NCBI GenBank assembly: GCA_049520215.1
Contig: JBEKPZ010000007.1
Location: 1 to 64,000, forward strand
Source: Bog-159 sp049520215
GTDB taxonomy: Bacteria > Acidobacteriota > Terriglobia > Bryobacterales > Bryobacteraceae
DNA length: 64,000 nt
Direction: 5' to 3'
Position numbers and translations under genes: made by a program. A model generated the notes under the pieces. That model was not told the DNA's origin, searched no databases, and saw nothing but the letters and a program-made list of their open reading frames with translations. Each line of letters opens with the position of its first letter. The stretch's first letter is position 1. This document shows positions 39,961 to 47,764 of the stretch, one piece after another.

Positions 39961-42396
39961 ATGCCGAAAGCTCTCGTAATCGTGGAATCGCCGGTCAAGG
40001 CGAAAACCATCAATAAATATCTGGGTAAGCAATACATCGTCAAAGCTTCGCTGGGCCATATCAAGGATCTCCCCAAGAAGGACCTAGCCGTGGATGTGGA
40101 GCACGGCTTCGAGCCGCGCTATGAAATCATCGAAGGCAAACGCAAACTGCTTGGCGAGTTAAGACAAGCCGCCAAGGGCGTCGAATCCATCTACCTGGCA
40201 GCCGACCCCGACCGCGAAGGGGAAGCCATCTGCTTCCACCTGCAAGAGGAATTGCAAGGCAAGAAGGGCGGCGGGCCGCGCATCTACCGGGTGATGTTCA
40301 ACGAGATCACCAAGAACGCCATTCAGAAGGCGTTCCAAAACCCCGGCATGGTCGATGAAAAGCTGGTCGACGCGCAGCAGGCGCGCCGCGTGCTGGACCG
40401 GTTGGTGGGTTACAAGATATCGCCGCTTCTATGGGATAAAGTCCGGCGGGGCCTCTCCGCGGGCCGTGTGCAAACCGTGGCGTTGCGTGTGATCGTGGAG
40501 CGCGAGAGCGAAATCGCCGCGTTCCTCAAGAACGAGTATTGGACCATCGACGCGGACCTGGGCGCCCGCAAACCGCCGGCGCTGAACGCGCACCTGATCA
40601 AAAAGGACGACCAGACGCCGGAGCTCGGCAGCCAGGAGGCTGCCGATTACGTAGTTGCGCAACTCGAAGGCGCAGATTACATCGTCAAGTCCGTCGGCAC
40701 GCGCGAAAAGCGCCGCAATCCGGTGGCGCCCTTCATCACCTCCACGCTGCAGCAGGAGTCCTCGCGCAAGCTGCGCTTCAGCGTCAAGCGCACCATGATC
40801 CTGGCGCAAAGGCTCTACGAGGGCATCGAGCTGGGCAAAGAGGGCGCGGTCGGCCTGATCACTTACATGCGCACGGACTCCACGCGGATCTCCGAAGACG
40901 CGCTGCAGGAAGCGCGGGCTTATATCGCGGTCAAGTTCGGGGCGGAGTTTCTGCCGGAGTCCGCCAATATTTACAAGTCCAAGAAGGACGCGCAGGATGC
41001 GCATGAAGCCATCCGCCCCACTTCCATGGAGCACAGCCCCGACGATGTGGCCAGGTATCTGGCGGAGGACGAACTCAAACTCTACCGCCTGATCTGGAAC
41101 CGCTTCGTGGCCTCCCAGATGGCGCCCGCGGTTTTCGACCAGACCACCATCGACATCTCGGCGCGCGGCAAGGACGCCAGCGATTACCTATTTCGCGCCA
41201 CCGGGTCGGTCGAGAAGTTTGGCGGCTTTCTCAAGATCTACGCCGAGGGCAAGGACCAGGCCGACGAAGAAGACGAGGAGACCAAACACAGGCTCCCCGC
41301 CGTGGCCGAGGGGGAACATCTCAAGTTCCGCCACCTTCTGCCCGAGCAGCACTTCACCGAGCCGCCGCCGCGCTACAACGAGGCCACGCTGGTGAAGAAA
41401 CTGGAAGCCGACGGCGTGGGCCGTCCGTCCACTTACGCCTCCATTCTCTCCACCATTCAGGAACGCGAGTACGTGAAGAAGGAGGGCGGCCGGTTCTACC
41501 CCACCGAGTTGGGCAGAGTTGTGACCGGACTGCTGCTGGAGAACTTCGACGATATTTTCGACATCCAGTACACCGCGCGCATGGAAGAGGAACTGGACGA
41601 GATCGAAGCCGGGAAGATTCCCTGGCGCGAGGCCATCGGCGAGTTCTATGAAAGGTTCGACAAGGACCTGAAGCACGCCGAAGAGCACATGACCGATATC
41701 AAGCGGATGGAGCGGCCCACCGGCTTGACGTGCGAGAAGTGCGGCAAGGATCTGGTGATCAAGTGGGGCCGGCACGGCAGCTTCATCGCCTGCACCGGAT
41801 ATCCCGATTGCACCTACACGCGCGAGCTCACCGTGGATCTGCCGGATGTGGACAAGGTAGACCTGGCCGAGCAGGGCGACGAGGAATACTGCGAGAACTG
41901 CGGCCGTCCCATGGTGCTGAAGAAGGGCCGCTTCGGGACCTTCTTCGCCTGCACCGGGTATCCGGACTGCAAGACCACCAAGCCCATCGGCGGCACGCAG
42001 AAGAAGCCCGATGTGCAGCTCGACGAGAAGTGCCCGCAGTGCGGCAGCAATATGGTGCTGAAGACGGGCCGCTTCGGCGAGTTTACGGCTTGCGGCAATT
42101 ATCCGACGTGCAAGCACGTGAAGCAGAAGACCATCGGCATGAAGTGTCCGGAGTGCAACGAGGGCGAGGTGGTGGAGCGGCGCTCCAAGCGCGGCAAGAC
42201 GTTCTACGGCTGCAACCGCTGGCCGGATTGCAACTTCGTGACTTGGGGCAAGCCGGTGCAGGAGAAGTGTCCCGAGTGCGGCGGTCCGTATATGGTGGAG
42301 AAGTGGCTGAAGGCCGGGCCGGTGCTGCAATGTCCCAATGCGGATTGCAAGCACAAGCAGCCCATGCTGGCGCCGGTGGAGGCGCTGGCGCAGTGA
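39961..42396 (+). CDS. topA: DNA topoisomerase I TopA
   Basis: Type IA topoisomerase that relaxes negative supercoils. The 811-residue product has the Toprim domain (ALVIVESPVKAKTINKYLG, AADPDREGEAICFHL), the catalytic Tyr302 in GLITYMRTDSTRIS, and four or five C-terminal Cys4 zinc ribbons (CEKCGKDL, CENCGRPM, CPQCGSNM, CPECNEGE, CPECGGPY). Length and domains are normal. Confidence 0.98.
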   Translation: MPKALVIVESPVKAKTINKYLGKQYIVKASLGHIKDLPKKDLAVDVEHGFEPRYEIIEGKRKLLGELRQAAKGVESIYLAADPDREGEAICFHLQEELQGKKGGGPRIYRVMFNEITKNAIQKAFQNPGMVDEKLVDAQQARRVLDRLVGYKISPLLWDKVRRGLSAGRVQTVALRVIVERESEIAAFLKNEYWTIDADLGARKPPALNAHLIKKDDQTPELGSQEAADYVVAQLEGADYIVKSVGTREKRRNPVAPFITSTLQQESSRKLRFSVKRTMILAQRLYEGIELGKEGAVGLITYMRTDSTRISEDALQEARAYIAVKFGAEFLPESANIYKSKKDAQDAHEAIRPTSMEHSPDDVARYLAEDELKLYRLIWNRFVASQMAPAVFDQTTIDISARGKDASDYLFRATGSVEKFGGFLKIYAEGKDQADEEDEETKHRLPAVAEGEHLKFRHLLPEQHFTEPPPRYNEATLVKKLEADGVGRPSTYASILSTIQEREYVKKEGGRFYPTELGRVVTGLLLENFDDIFDIQYTARMEEELDEIEAGKIPWREAIGEFYERFDKDLKHAEEHMTDIKRMERPTGLTCEKCGKDLVIKWGRHGSFIACTGYPDCTYTRELTVDLPDVDKVDLAEQGDEEYCENCGRPMVLKKGRFGTFFACTGYPDCKTTKPIGGTQKKPDVQLDEKCPQCGSNMVLKTGRFGEFTACGNYPTCKHVKQKTIGMKCPECNEGEVVERRSKRGKTFYGCNRWPDCNFVTWGKPVQEKCPECGGPYMVEKWLKAGPVLQCPNADCKHKQPMLAPVEALAQ

Positions 42397-42449
42397 GTCG
42401 CCGTTGAGATTCGCAGCCGCGGACCGGCGCTCCCCGTGCGCTCCGGGCT

Positions 42450-42484
42450 ACTCGGAAGGATTGCTCGGCGCCGCACTTCCGAGT
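42450..42484 (+). terminator. Hairpin after topA
   Basis: ACTCGGAAG pairs with CTTCCGAGT across a 17-base loop, in the 101-base gap between topA and the next gene. It is followed by AAAA rather than a T-run on the plus strand, so it may terminate poorly or serve another role. Confidence 0.35.
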
Positions 42485-42497
42485 AAAATGCAGAGTA

Positions 42498-43865
42498 GTG
42501 GATCTAGTTTCCCTCCTCAGCCGGCACGAAGGCAAGACGCTGGAGTTCAAGCGCGATATCTCCTCTCCGGAAGGCGTTCTGAAAGCCATCGTGGCGTTCG
42601 CGAATACTTCGGGCGGCATCATCGTGTTTGGGGTCGAGGACCGCACCAGGAGGGTCAAAGGCCTCGCCGACGTACTGGCGGAAGAAGCGCGCCTCGCCAA
42701 CCTGATTGCGGATAGCATCTCCCCGAAGATGGTTCCCTCCATTGAGGTGTTGCCTTGGCGCAAGACTCAGACCCTAGCAGTAGAGATCTATCCGAGCCCC
42801 AATCGCCCGCACCACCTCAATCGATTAGGCCCCGCCGCGGGTGTTTTCGTTCGTGTGGGTTCAACAAACCGGCGGGCCGATTCGTTCTTGATCGAGGAGA
42901 TGCGGCGCTACAACCAGGTTTCCTCGTTCGACGAGCAGCCGATGCCGGACTTGAACTCGGAAGCCATCGACTTCCGAGCTGCTTCCGAGTACTTCAAGCC
43001 CATCCGGAAACTGACGCCCCACGGGCTGCAGAGCCTCAAGTTAACGGCAAGCTACCAGGGCCGGATTGTGCCAACCACCGGGGGAGTCCTTCTATTTGGC
43101 GCTGCGCGGCTAAGACATTTCCCGGATGCGTGGATCCAAGCCGGACGGTTCGCGGGCCGCGACCGCCGCCGGATACTGGATTCCGCCGAAGTCCGGTCTT
43201 GTCTTCCGGCAGCCGCGGAGGAGGCCATTGCGTTCTTGCGCAAGCACATGACTCGCGAAGCGGTCATTGGACCGGTAAAGCGATCCGACTTGTGGACGTT
43301 TCCGGTTGTTGCGGTTCGCGAAGCAATCATGAACGCGATTGTGCATGCCGACTACGCACAGCACGGCGCTCCCATCCGCGTGGCGCTGTTTGACGATCGC
43401 CTGGAGGTCGAAAATCCCGGCCTGCTTCCCTTTGGCCTGACGATTGAAGACATCCAGAAAGGCATCTCCAAACTCCGCAACCGGGTCATCGGCCGGGTAT
43501 TTCAGGAACTGGGACTGGTCGAGCAATGGGGCAGCGGGATCCAACGAATGACCGCCGCTTGCCAGGAGCGTGGATTGGACGCTCCTCAGTTTGAAGAAAT
43601 CGGAACGCATTTTCGAGTCACCCTGTCGGCCATACGCCGGCGCGCGCCGGCAAAGGATAAACGGGACCGGATTATCCTCGGCGCACTCGCCGCCAGTCCC
43701 GAGGCCGGACTCTCGACGTCCCAGATAGCCAAGCGAATCGGGCTGTCTCCGCGCGCTGCGCGAACGCGCCTCGCGTCGCTTGTGGAGCGCGGCTTGGTTG
43801 CGGAGATCGGCAGCGGACCGCAGGACCCCCATCGCCGCTACCACCTGGTCTCCGATGCGTCATAG
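42498..43865 (+). CDS. AlbA_2-domain ATP-binding transcriptional regulator
   Basis: 455 residues. The N-terminal AlbA_2 (Schlafen-like) domain has EFKRDISSPEGVLKAIVAFA and NTSGGIIVFGVED; a middle GHKL/HATPase_c_4 region has VREAIMNAIVHADYAQHGAP, RLEVENPGLLPFGLT, RNRVIGRVFQELGLVEQWGSG; a winged HTH follows (LSTSQIAKRIGLSPRAARTR). Such proteins are widespread putative regulators; the signal and targets are unknown. The GTG at 42498 gives the expected N-terminus (LVSLLSRHEGKTLEFKRD). Confidence 0.85.
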   Translation: MDLVSLLSRHEGKTLEFKRDISSPEGVLKAIVAFANTSGGIIVFGVEDRTRRVKGLADVLAEEARLANLIADSISPKMVPSIEVLPWRKTQTLAVEIYPSPNRPHHLNRLGPAAGVFVRVGSTNRRADSFLIEEMRRYNQVSSFDEQPMPDLNSEAIDFRAASEYFKPIRKLTPHGLQSLKLTASYQGRIVPTTGGVLLFGAARLRHFPDAWIQAGRFAGRDRRRILDSAEVRSCLPAAAEEAIAFLRKHMTREAVIGPVKRSDLWTFPVVAVREAIMNAIVHADYAQHGAPIRVALFDDRLEVENPGLLPFGLTIEDIQKGISKLRNRVIGRVFQELGLVEQWGSGIQRMTAACQERGLDAPQFEEIGTHFRVTLSAIRRRAPAKDKRDRIILGALAASPEAGLSTSQIAKRIGLSPRAARTRLASLVERGLVAEIGSGPQDPHRRYHLVSDAS

Positions 43866-43909
43866 GCGTCTGCCCATTGCGCGAACCAAAAGTCTGTAAG
43901 ATCGATGGA

Positions 43910-45139
43910 ATGAGAACAGTTATTGCGCATGGCATGAGAGCATGCGCCAGAATGCTTCCTTTTTCTGTCGTGGCGCTGTTGGTATTCGCATGTGCCCCCG
44001 TGCCGGCGGCGGCGCAGGCGAAATACGACCCTGGTGCAACGGATACGGAAATCAAGATCGGCAACATCATGCCTTATAGCGGGGCGTTCTCGGAGTATGG
44101 CGCAACCGGAGGCGCCGAAGCGGCTTACTTTCAAATGATCGACGATCGCGGCGGAGTCAACGGCCGCAAGATCAAGTTCATCAGCCTCGATTCCGGCTCC
44201 GATACCGGCAAATCGGTGGCGCTGGCGCACCAGCTCGTGGAACAGGACCAGGTTCTGCTGACCTTGGGTATCTGGGGCACTCCCGCCAACCTGGCGATCC
44301 GCCCGTATATGAACGAGAAGAAGGTGCCGCAGCTCTTCGTCGCGGCCACCGAATCGGCGTTTGACGATCCGTCGCATTTCCCATGGACGATGGGGTTTCA
44401 GGCCAGCAAGCGAACCGAAGGTCTGGTCTATGCAAAGTACATCTTGCGGAACAGGCCGGGCGCCAAGATTGCGATACTCTACTCGCGCGATCCGTCCGGA
44501 CAGGAGTGGCTCGAAGGCATTCGCGACGGCTTGGGGGAAAAGGCGCCGGCCATGATTGCGAAGGAGGCTTCTTTCGAGTATTCCGATCCGGCGTCGATCG
44601 ACGCACAAATCGTGGCGCTCAAAGACTCCGGCGCCGGCGTTTTCATGAACCTGGCGGTGGGAAAATTCGCGACACGGGCCATTCGCAAAGCCTACGAGAT
44701 CGACTGGCATCCGTTGCAGTTCATCCCCAACGCATCCCTCTCCATCGCCGCTTTCCTGGAGCCGGCTGGCCTGAAGAAGGCCGCCGGAATCATTACCAAT
44801 GCGCGTTCCAAGTCCTGGCTCAAGCCGCAATCGAGACAAGACCCCGCGGTGCGCGCCTTTCTGGAGTGGATGGGAAAATACAATCCGGGCGCAAGCATTC
44901 GGGATGCCAACAATGTGTATGGCTATGAAGTAGCGCAAACGCTGGTGGAAGTGCTGAAGAAGTGCGGCGACGATCTGACTCGCGCCAACGTAATGAAACA
45001 GGCCGCCAGCCTCGATCTGGAGCTGGGGATGCTTCGACCGGGAATCAGAGTCACGACGAGCCCTACCGATTATCAGCCGATCAAGCAGTTGTTTCTCATT
45101 CAGTTTGACGGGCAGGACTGGGTTCCGATCGGCAACTGA
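43910..45139 (+). CDS. Branched-chain amino-acid type ABC substrate-binding protein
   Basis: A 409-residue periplasmic binding protein (Peripla_BP_6). A signal peptide ends near ALLVFACAPVPAAAQAK; the mature protein starts TDTEIKIGNIMPYSGAFSEY, then GGVNGRKIKFISLDSGSDTG, AIRPYMNEKKVPQLFVAATE and NNVYGYEVAQTLVEVLKKCG, all typical of LivJ/LivK relatives. No permease or ATPase genes lie beside it, so the ligand and partners are unknown. Start 43910 is chosen because it gives a normal signal peptide. Confidence 0.88.
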   Translation: MRTVIAHGMRACARMLPFSVVALLVFACAPVPAAAQAKYDPGATDTEIKIGNIMPYSGAFSEYGATGGAEAAYFQMIDDRGGVNGRKIKFISLDSGSDTGKSVALAHQLVEQDQVLLTLGIWGTPANLAIRPYMNEKKVPQLFVAATESAFDDPSHFPWTMGFQASKRTEGLVYAKYILRNRPGAKIAILYSRDPSGQEWLEGIRDGLGEKAPAMIAKEASFEYSDPASIDAQIVALKDSGAGVFMNLAVGKFATRAIRKAYEIDWHPLQFIPNASLSIAAFLEPAGLKKAAGIITNARSKSWLKPQSRQDPAVRAFLEWMGKYNPGASIRDANNVYGYEVAQTLVEVLKKCGDDLTRANVMKQAASLDLELGMLRPGIRVTTSPTDYQPIKQLFLIQFDGQDWVPIGN

Positions 45140-45167
45140 GCGGAGGGCCGCTAACGCGTGCCAGCCC

Positions 45168-46007
45168 CTACTTCAAATACTTGATGAACAAAACCTCATT
45201 GCCCTTCTCGCTGTAGATCAGCTCATCCACCAGATTCCGCGTGAGCAGGATGCCGAATCCCCCGGGCCGGACTCCCTGTTCGGCGCGGATCTCCAGGTGC
45301 CGGACGGGCTCGCCCGGCGGGTTGGCGATGGCCGCGTGCGCGATGGCATCGAACGAAAAACCCTTGCCGGGGTCCTGGATCAGGTAGACGATGGCGCGCG
45401 TGGTGCGCACATAGGTTACCTGCACGCGCTTGTCGGGGTCGGATCCCCCGCCGTGCTCAATGGCGTTCATCAACAGCTCGCGGAACGCGGCGGCGATGTT
45501 CTCGCGCTCGTGCGGCGGAAAGTCCATCTCTATTTCGCGCACGAACTGCATCAGTCGGTCGGCTGTTTCCATCTTGCAGCGCAGCCGCAGGCTGATCCAT
45601 TGCGGCGTCGCCGAAAGCACTTCGATATCGTCCTGCCAGTGACCCGTGTTGACGGCCTGCGCAATCATCTCGGCCACCGAACTGGGCGAGAACGGTTTGC
45701 TGAAATAGCAGAACGCCTGGTCGCGAATGGCGCGCACGATGTTGGCGGGCGTGCTGTCGGCGGTCATCACCATGACCTTCGCCTCGGGCCGGATCTCCCG
45801 GATCTGATGCAGCAGCTCCAGACCGTCCATGCCGGGCATGCGGACGTCGGTCAGCACCAGGTCGTAAGGGCGCGCTTTCGCGCGAGCGAGCCCCTCCAGC
45901 CCGTCAAAGGCGCTGTCGATCTGCCACTCCGGGCGGCGCAGCACGGCCGCCAGCAACTCGTGTACGGCGGGATCGTCGTCCACCAGCAGCAGCGTGTGCG
46001 CGCTCAT
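45168..46007 (-). CDS. Receiver domain fused to an anti-sigma-type HATPase
   Basis: A 279-residue two-domain response regulator. Residues 1-120 are a receiver with acidic residues 10-12, phospho-acceptor Asp54 (LVLTDVRMPGMDG) and Lys in YFSKPFSPS. Residues about 140-279 are an RsbW/SpoIIAB-like ATPase: ENIAAAFRELLMNAIEHGGG (N box), VYLIQDPGKGFSFDAI and GVRPGGFGILLTRNLVDELI. The output is thus a candidate serine kinase or ATP-dependent anti-sigma module rather than DNA binding. Its ATG overlaps the upstream kinase stop by four bases. Confidence 0.88.
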   Translation of the reverse strand: MSAHTLLLVDDDPAVHELLAAVLRRPEWQIDSAFDGLEGLARAKARPYDLVLTDVRMPGMDGLELLHQIREIRPEAKVMVMTADSTPANIVRAIRDQAFCYFSKPFSPSSVAEMIAQAVNTGHWQDDIEVLSATPQWISLRLRCKMETADRLMQFVREIEMDFPPHERENIAAAFRELLMNAIEHGGGSDPDKRVQVTYVRTTRAIVYLIQDPGKGFSFDAIAHAAIANPPGEPVRHLEIRAEQGVRPGGFGILLTRNLVDELIYSEKGNEVLFIKYLK

Positions 46008-47260
46008 GCCGTCTCCAGTTTCAGCGTGAAGGTGCTGCCGTGGCCGAAGTCGCTTTCCACTTCGATATCGCCGCCCATCAGGCGCGCCAGTTTCCGGCTG
46101 ATGGCCAGTCCCAGCCCGGTGCCTAAATCCTGGTAAGGGGTCGGCAATTGCTGGAACTCCTGGAAGAGCAGGGGCACCTGATCGGGGCGTAAGCCGATGC
46201 CGGTATCCGATACGGCGATGCGCGCGCGCTGGGGAATGGCGCGATCGCGGGAGCCGGTCACCTGAATGTGGCCGCGCGGGGTGAACTTGATGGCGTTCGA
46301 AACGAGATTGACCAGGATTTGTTTGGAGCGCTGGCGGTCGCAGCGCACCATCAGCGGTTCGCGCGGCTGCCCGATGTCCAGCTTCAGGCGCTTGGCGCGC
46401 GCCAGCGGCGCCATCATATTGGTCACCTCGCTGATGACTTCGGTGGCGTCCACCGGCTCGATGAGGCACTCGATCTGGCCGGCCTCGATGCGCGCCACGT
46501 CCAGCGCGTCGTGCAGCACTGCGATGATATGCTGGGCGCTGGCCGAAATCATGCGCACCTGGCGCATCTGCTCGGCGTTGAGCGACCCGGGTATTTGCTC
46601 CCGCAGCAGATCGGCGAAGCCCACGATGGCCGTCATGGGCGAGCGCAGTTCGTGGGTCATGGTGGCCAGGAAGCGGCTCTTGTGCTCACTAGCGGCCAGC
46701 GTGGCCGCATGCTGCTGTTTGAGCCGCTCGTACAAGCGGGCGCGTTCGATGGCGAGCGAAACCTGCTGCGCCACCACTTGCAGCAGGCGGACTTCTTGCG
46801 CCCGGAAGCGGTGCGGCTCGGCCAGGTACTGATTCAGCGTGCCGGCGGGCTCGCCCCCCACCAGCAGCGGCACCGAGATGAGCGCGCGCACGCCCTCGCC
46901 CAAGCTGATATGTTTCCAGCTTGCGCACAGCGGATGGCGGGTGATGTCCGCTACCCAGTAGGGTTTCCCGGTTGAAACCGCGCGGCCCGAGGGCGAGGAC
47001 GCGTCCGCCGGCAGCAGCCCGATCTCGCGGAATCTTTCGCCGTAATCGGCGGACAACCCGTACACCGCGGCGAAATCCAGCCGGGTCTTATCGGCGGAGA
47101 GCAGGGTGATGGAGCCGAACGGCGCCCCCATGGCCCGGCTGGCCCTTTCGAGCGCCACATCCAGCACCTGGCTCAACTCTAGAGGCGAGAGCATAGCCGA
47201 AGCGATATCGGCCACCACCGTTAGTTCCTCGATGCGCTGTCGCAGATTTCTGGCTGCCAT
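46004..47260 (-). CDS. GAF-domain sensor histidine kinase
   Basis: A 418-residue cytoplasmic histidine kinase. A GAF domain (about residues 20-165, with ALERASRAMGAPFGSITLLS, SPSGRAVSTGKPYWVADIT and VPLLVGGEPAGTLNQYL) is followed by HisKA with the phospho-accepting His in TMTHELRSPMTAIVGFADLL, and an HATPase domain with NLVSNAIKFTPRG, DTGIGLRPDQVPLLFQEFQQ and GTGLGLAISRKLARLMGG. No membrane helix. It forms a four-base-overlapping pair with the receiver-HATPase gene, its probable substrate. Confidence 0.93.
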   Translation of the reverse strand: MAARNLRQRIEELTVVADIASAMLSPLELSQVLDVALERASRAMGAPFGSITLLSADKTRLDFAAVYGLSADYGERFREIGLLPADASSPSGRAVSTGKPYWVADITRHPLCASWKHISLGEGVRALISVPLLVGGEPAGTLNQYLAEPHRFRAQEVRLLQVVAQQVSLAIERARLYERLKQQHAATLAASEHKSRFLATMTHELRSPMTAIVGFADLLREQIPGSLNAEQMRQVRMISASAQHIIAVLHDALDVARIEAGQIECLIEPVDATEVISEVTNMMAPLARAKRLKLDIGQPREPLMVRCDRQRSKQILVNLVSNAIKFTPRGHIQVTGSRDRAIPQRARIAVSDTGIGLRPDQVPLLFQEFQQLPTPYQDLGTGLGLAISRKLARLMGGDIEVESDFGHGSTFTLKLETA

Positions 47261-47313
47261 GGCCTCAGCGTGCGTTGTCTCCAGTCTAGCGCGACTGGGC
47301 GGCCGTTTTGTGG

Positions 47314-47352
47314 GGCGGACCTCCAGGTCTGCGCGGGTCCTCCAGGACCCGC
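47314..47352. repeat. Twin-hairpin intergenic repeat
   Basis: Two adjacent palindromes: CGGACCT-CC-AGGTCTG (one G:T pair) at about 47316-47331 and GCGGGTCCT-CC-AGGACCCGC at 47333-47352. Both share the CC loop. It lies between the histidine kinase start and the PspC gene end. Confidence 0.6.
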
Positions 47353-47359
47353 TCTACGA

Positions 47360-47689
47360 CTACCCGCTCTGCCGCGCATAATCCGGCGCGGCCGCCGCGC
47401 GCGGCGCATCCTTGGGCATCAGAATCCAGGCGATCAGGTAGGCGAAGAAGCCGAAACCCGCGCCCAGCGCCAGCGCCAGCCACACGATGCGGATCAGCAG
47501 GGCGTCCACGCCCAGATAGCGCGCAAAGCCCGCGCAAACGCCAGCGATCTTCTTGTGCTCCGTGTCCAGCGCCAGCCGGGGGGAAGCGTAAGGGTTCGCC
47601 GTGGCTTCCGCCAGTTTGGTGGGGTGCCCGCACGTGGAACAATAGCGCACCTTCTCGTCGATCTCGATCCCGCATCGTGTGCAGAACAT
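47360..47689 (-). CDS. PspC-domain protein with zinc ribbon
   Basis: A 109-residue membrane protein. The N-terminus is a zinc ribbon (MFCTRCGIEIDEKVRYCSTC) and the C-terminal half a PspC domain: KKIAGVCAGFARYLGVDALL followed by a membrane helix IRIVWLALALGAGFGFFAYL and IAWILMPKD. PspC proteins act in envelope-stress responses, but no psp partners are nearby. The ATG at 47689 after GAGG is preferred to a GTG 18 bases upstream. Confidence 0.88.
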   Translation of the reverse strand: MFCTRCGIEIDEKVRYCSTCGHPTKLAEATANPYASPRLALDTEHKKIAGVCAGFARYLGVDALLIRIVWLALALGAGFGFFAYLIAWILMPKDAPRAAAAPDYARQSG

Positions 47690-47764
47690 TGGTTTGACCT
47701 CGTTCACCTGAAGATACGAAGAACGCGGCGGGTGTGTTCCGCCAGCCGCGCTATACTGTCAGCC

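Noticed and set aside
47270..47764. Longer start for the TPR-thioredoxin protein
   Set aside because: The extension runs antisense through the PspC gene and would bury the signal peptide; ATG 47765 gives a normal exported start.
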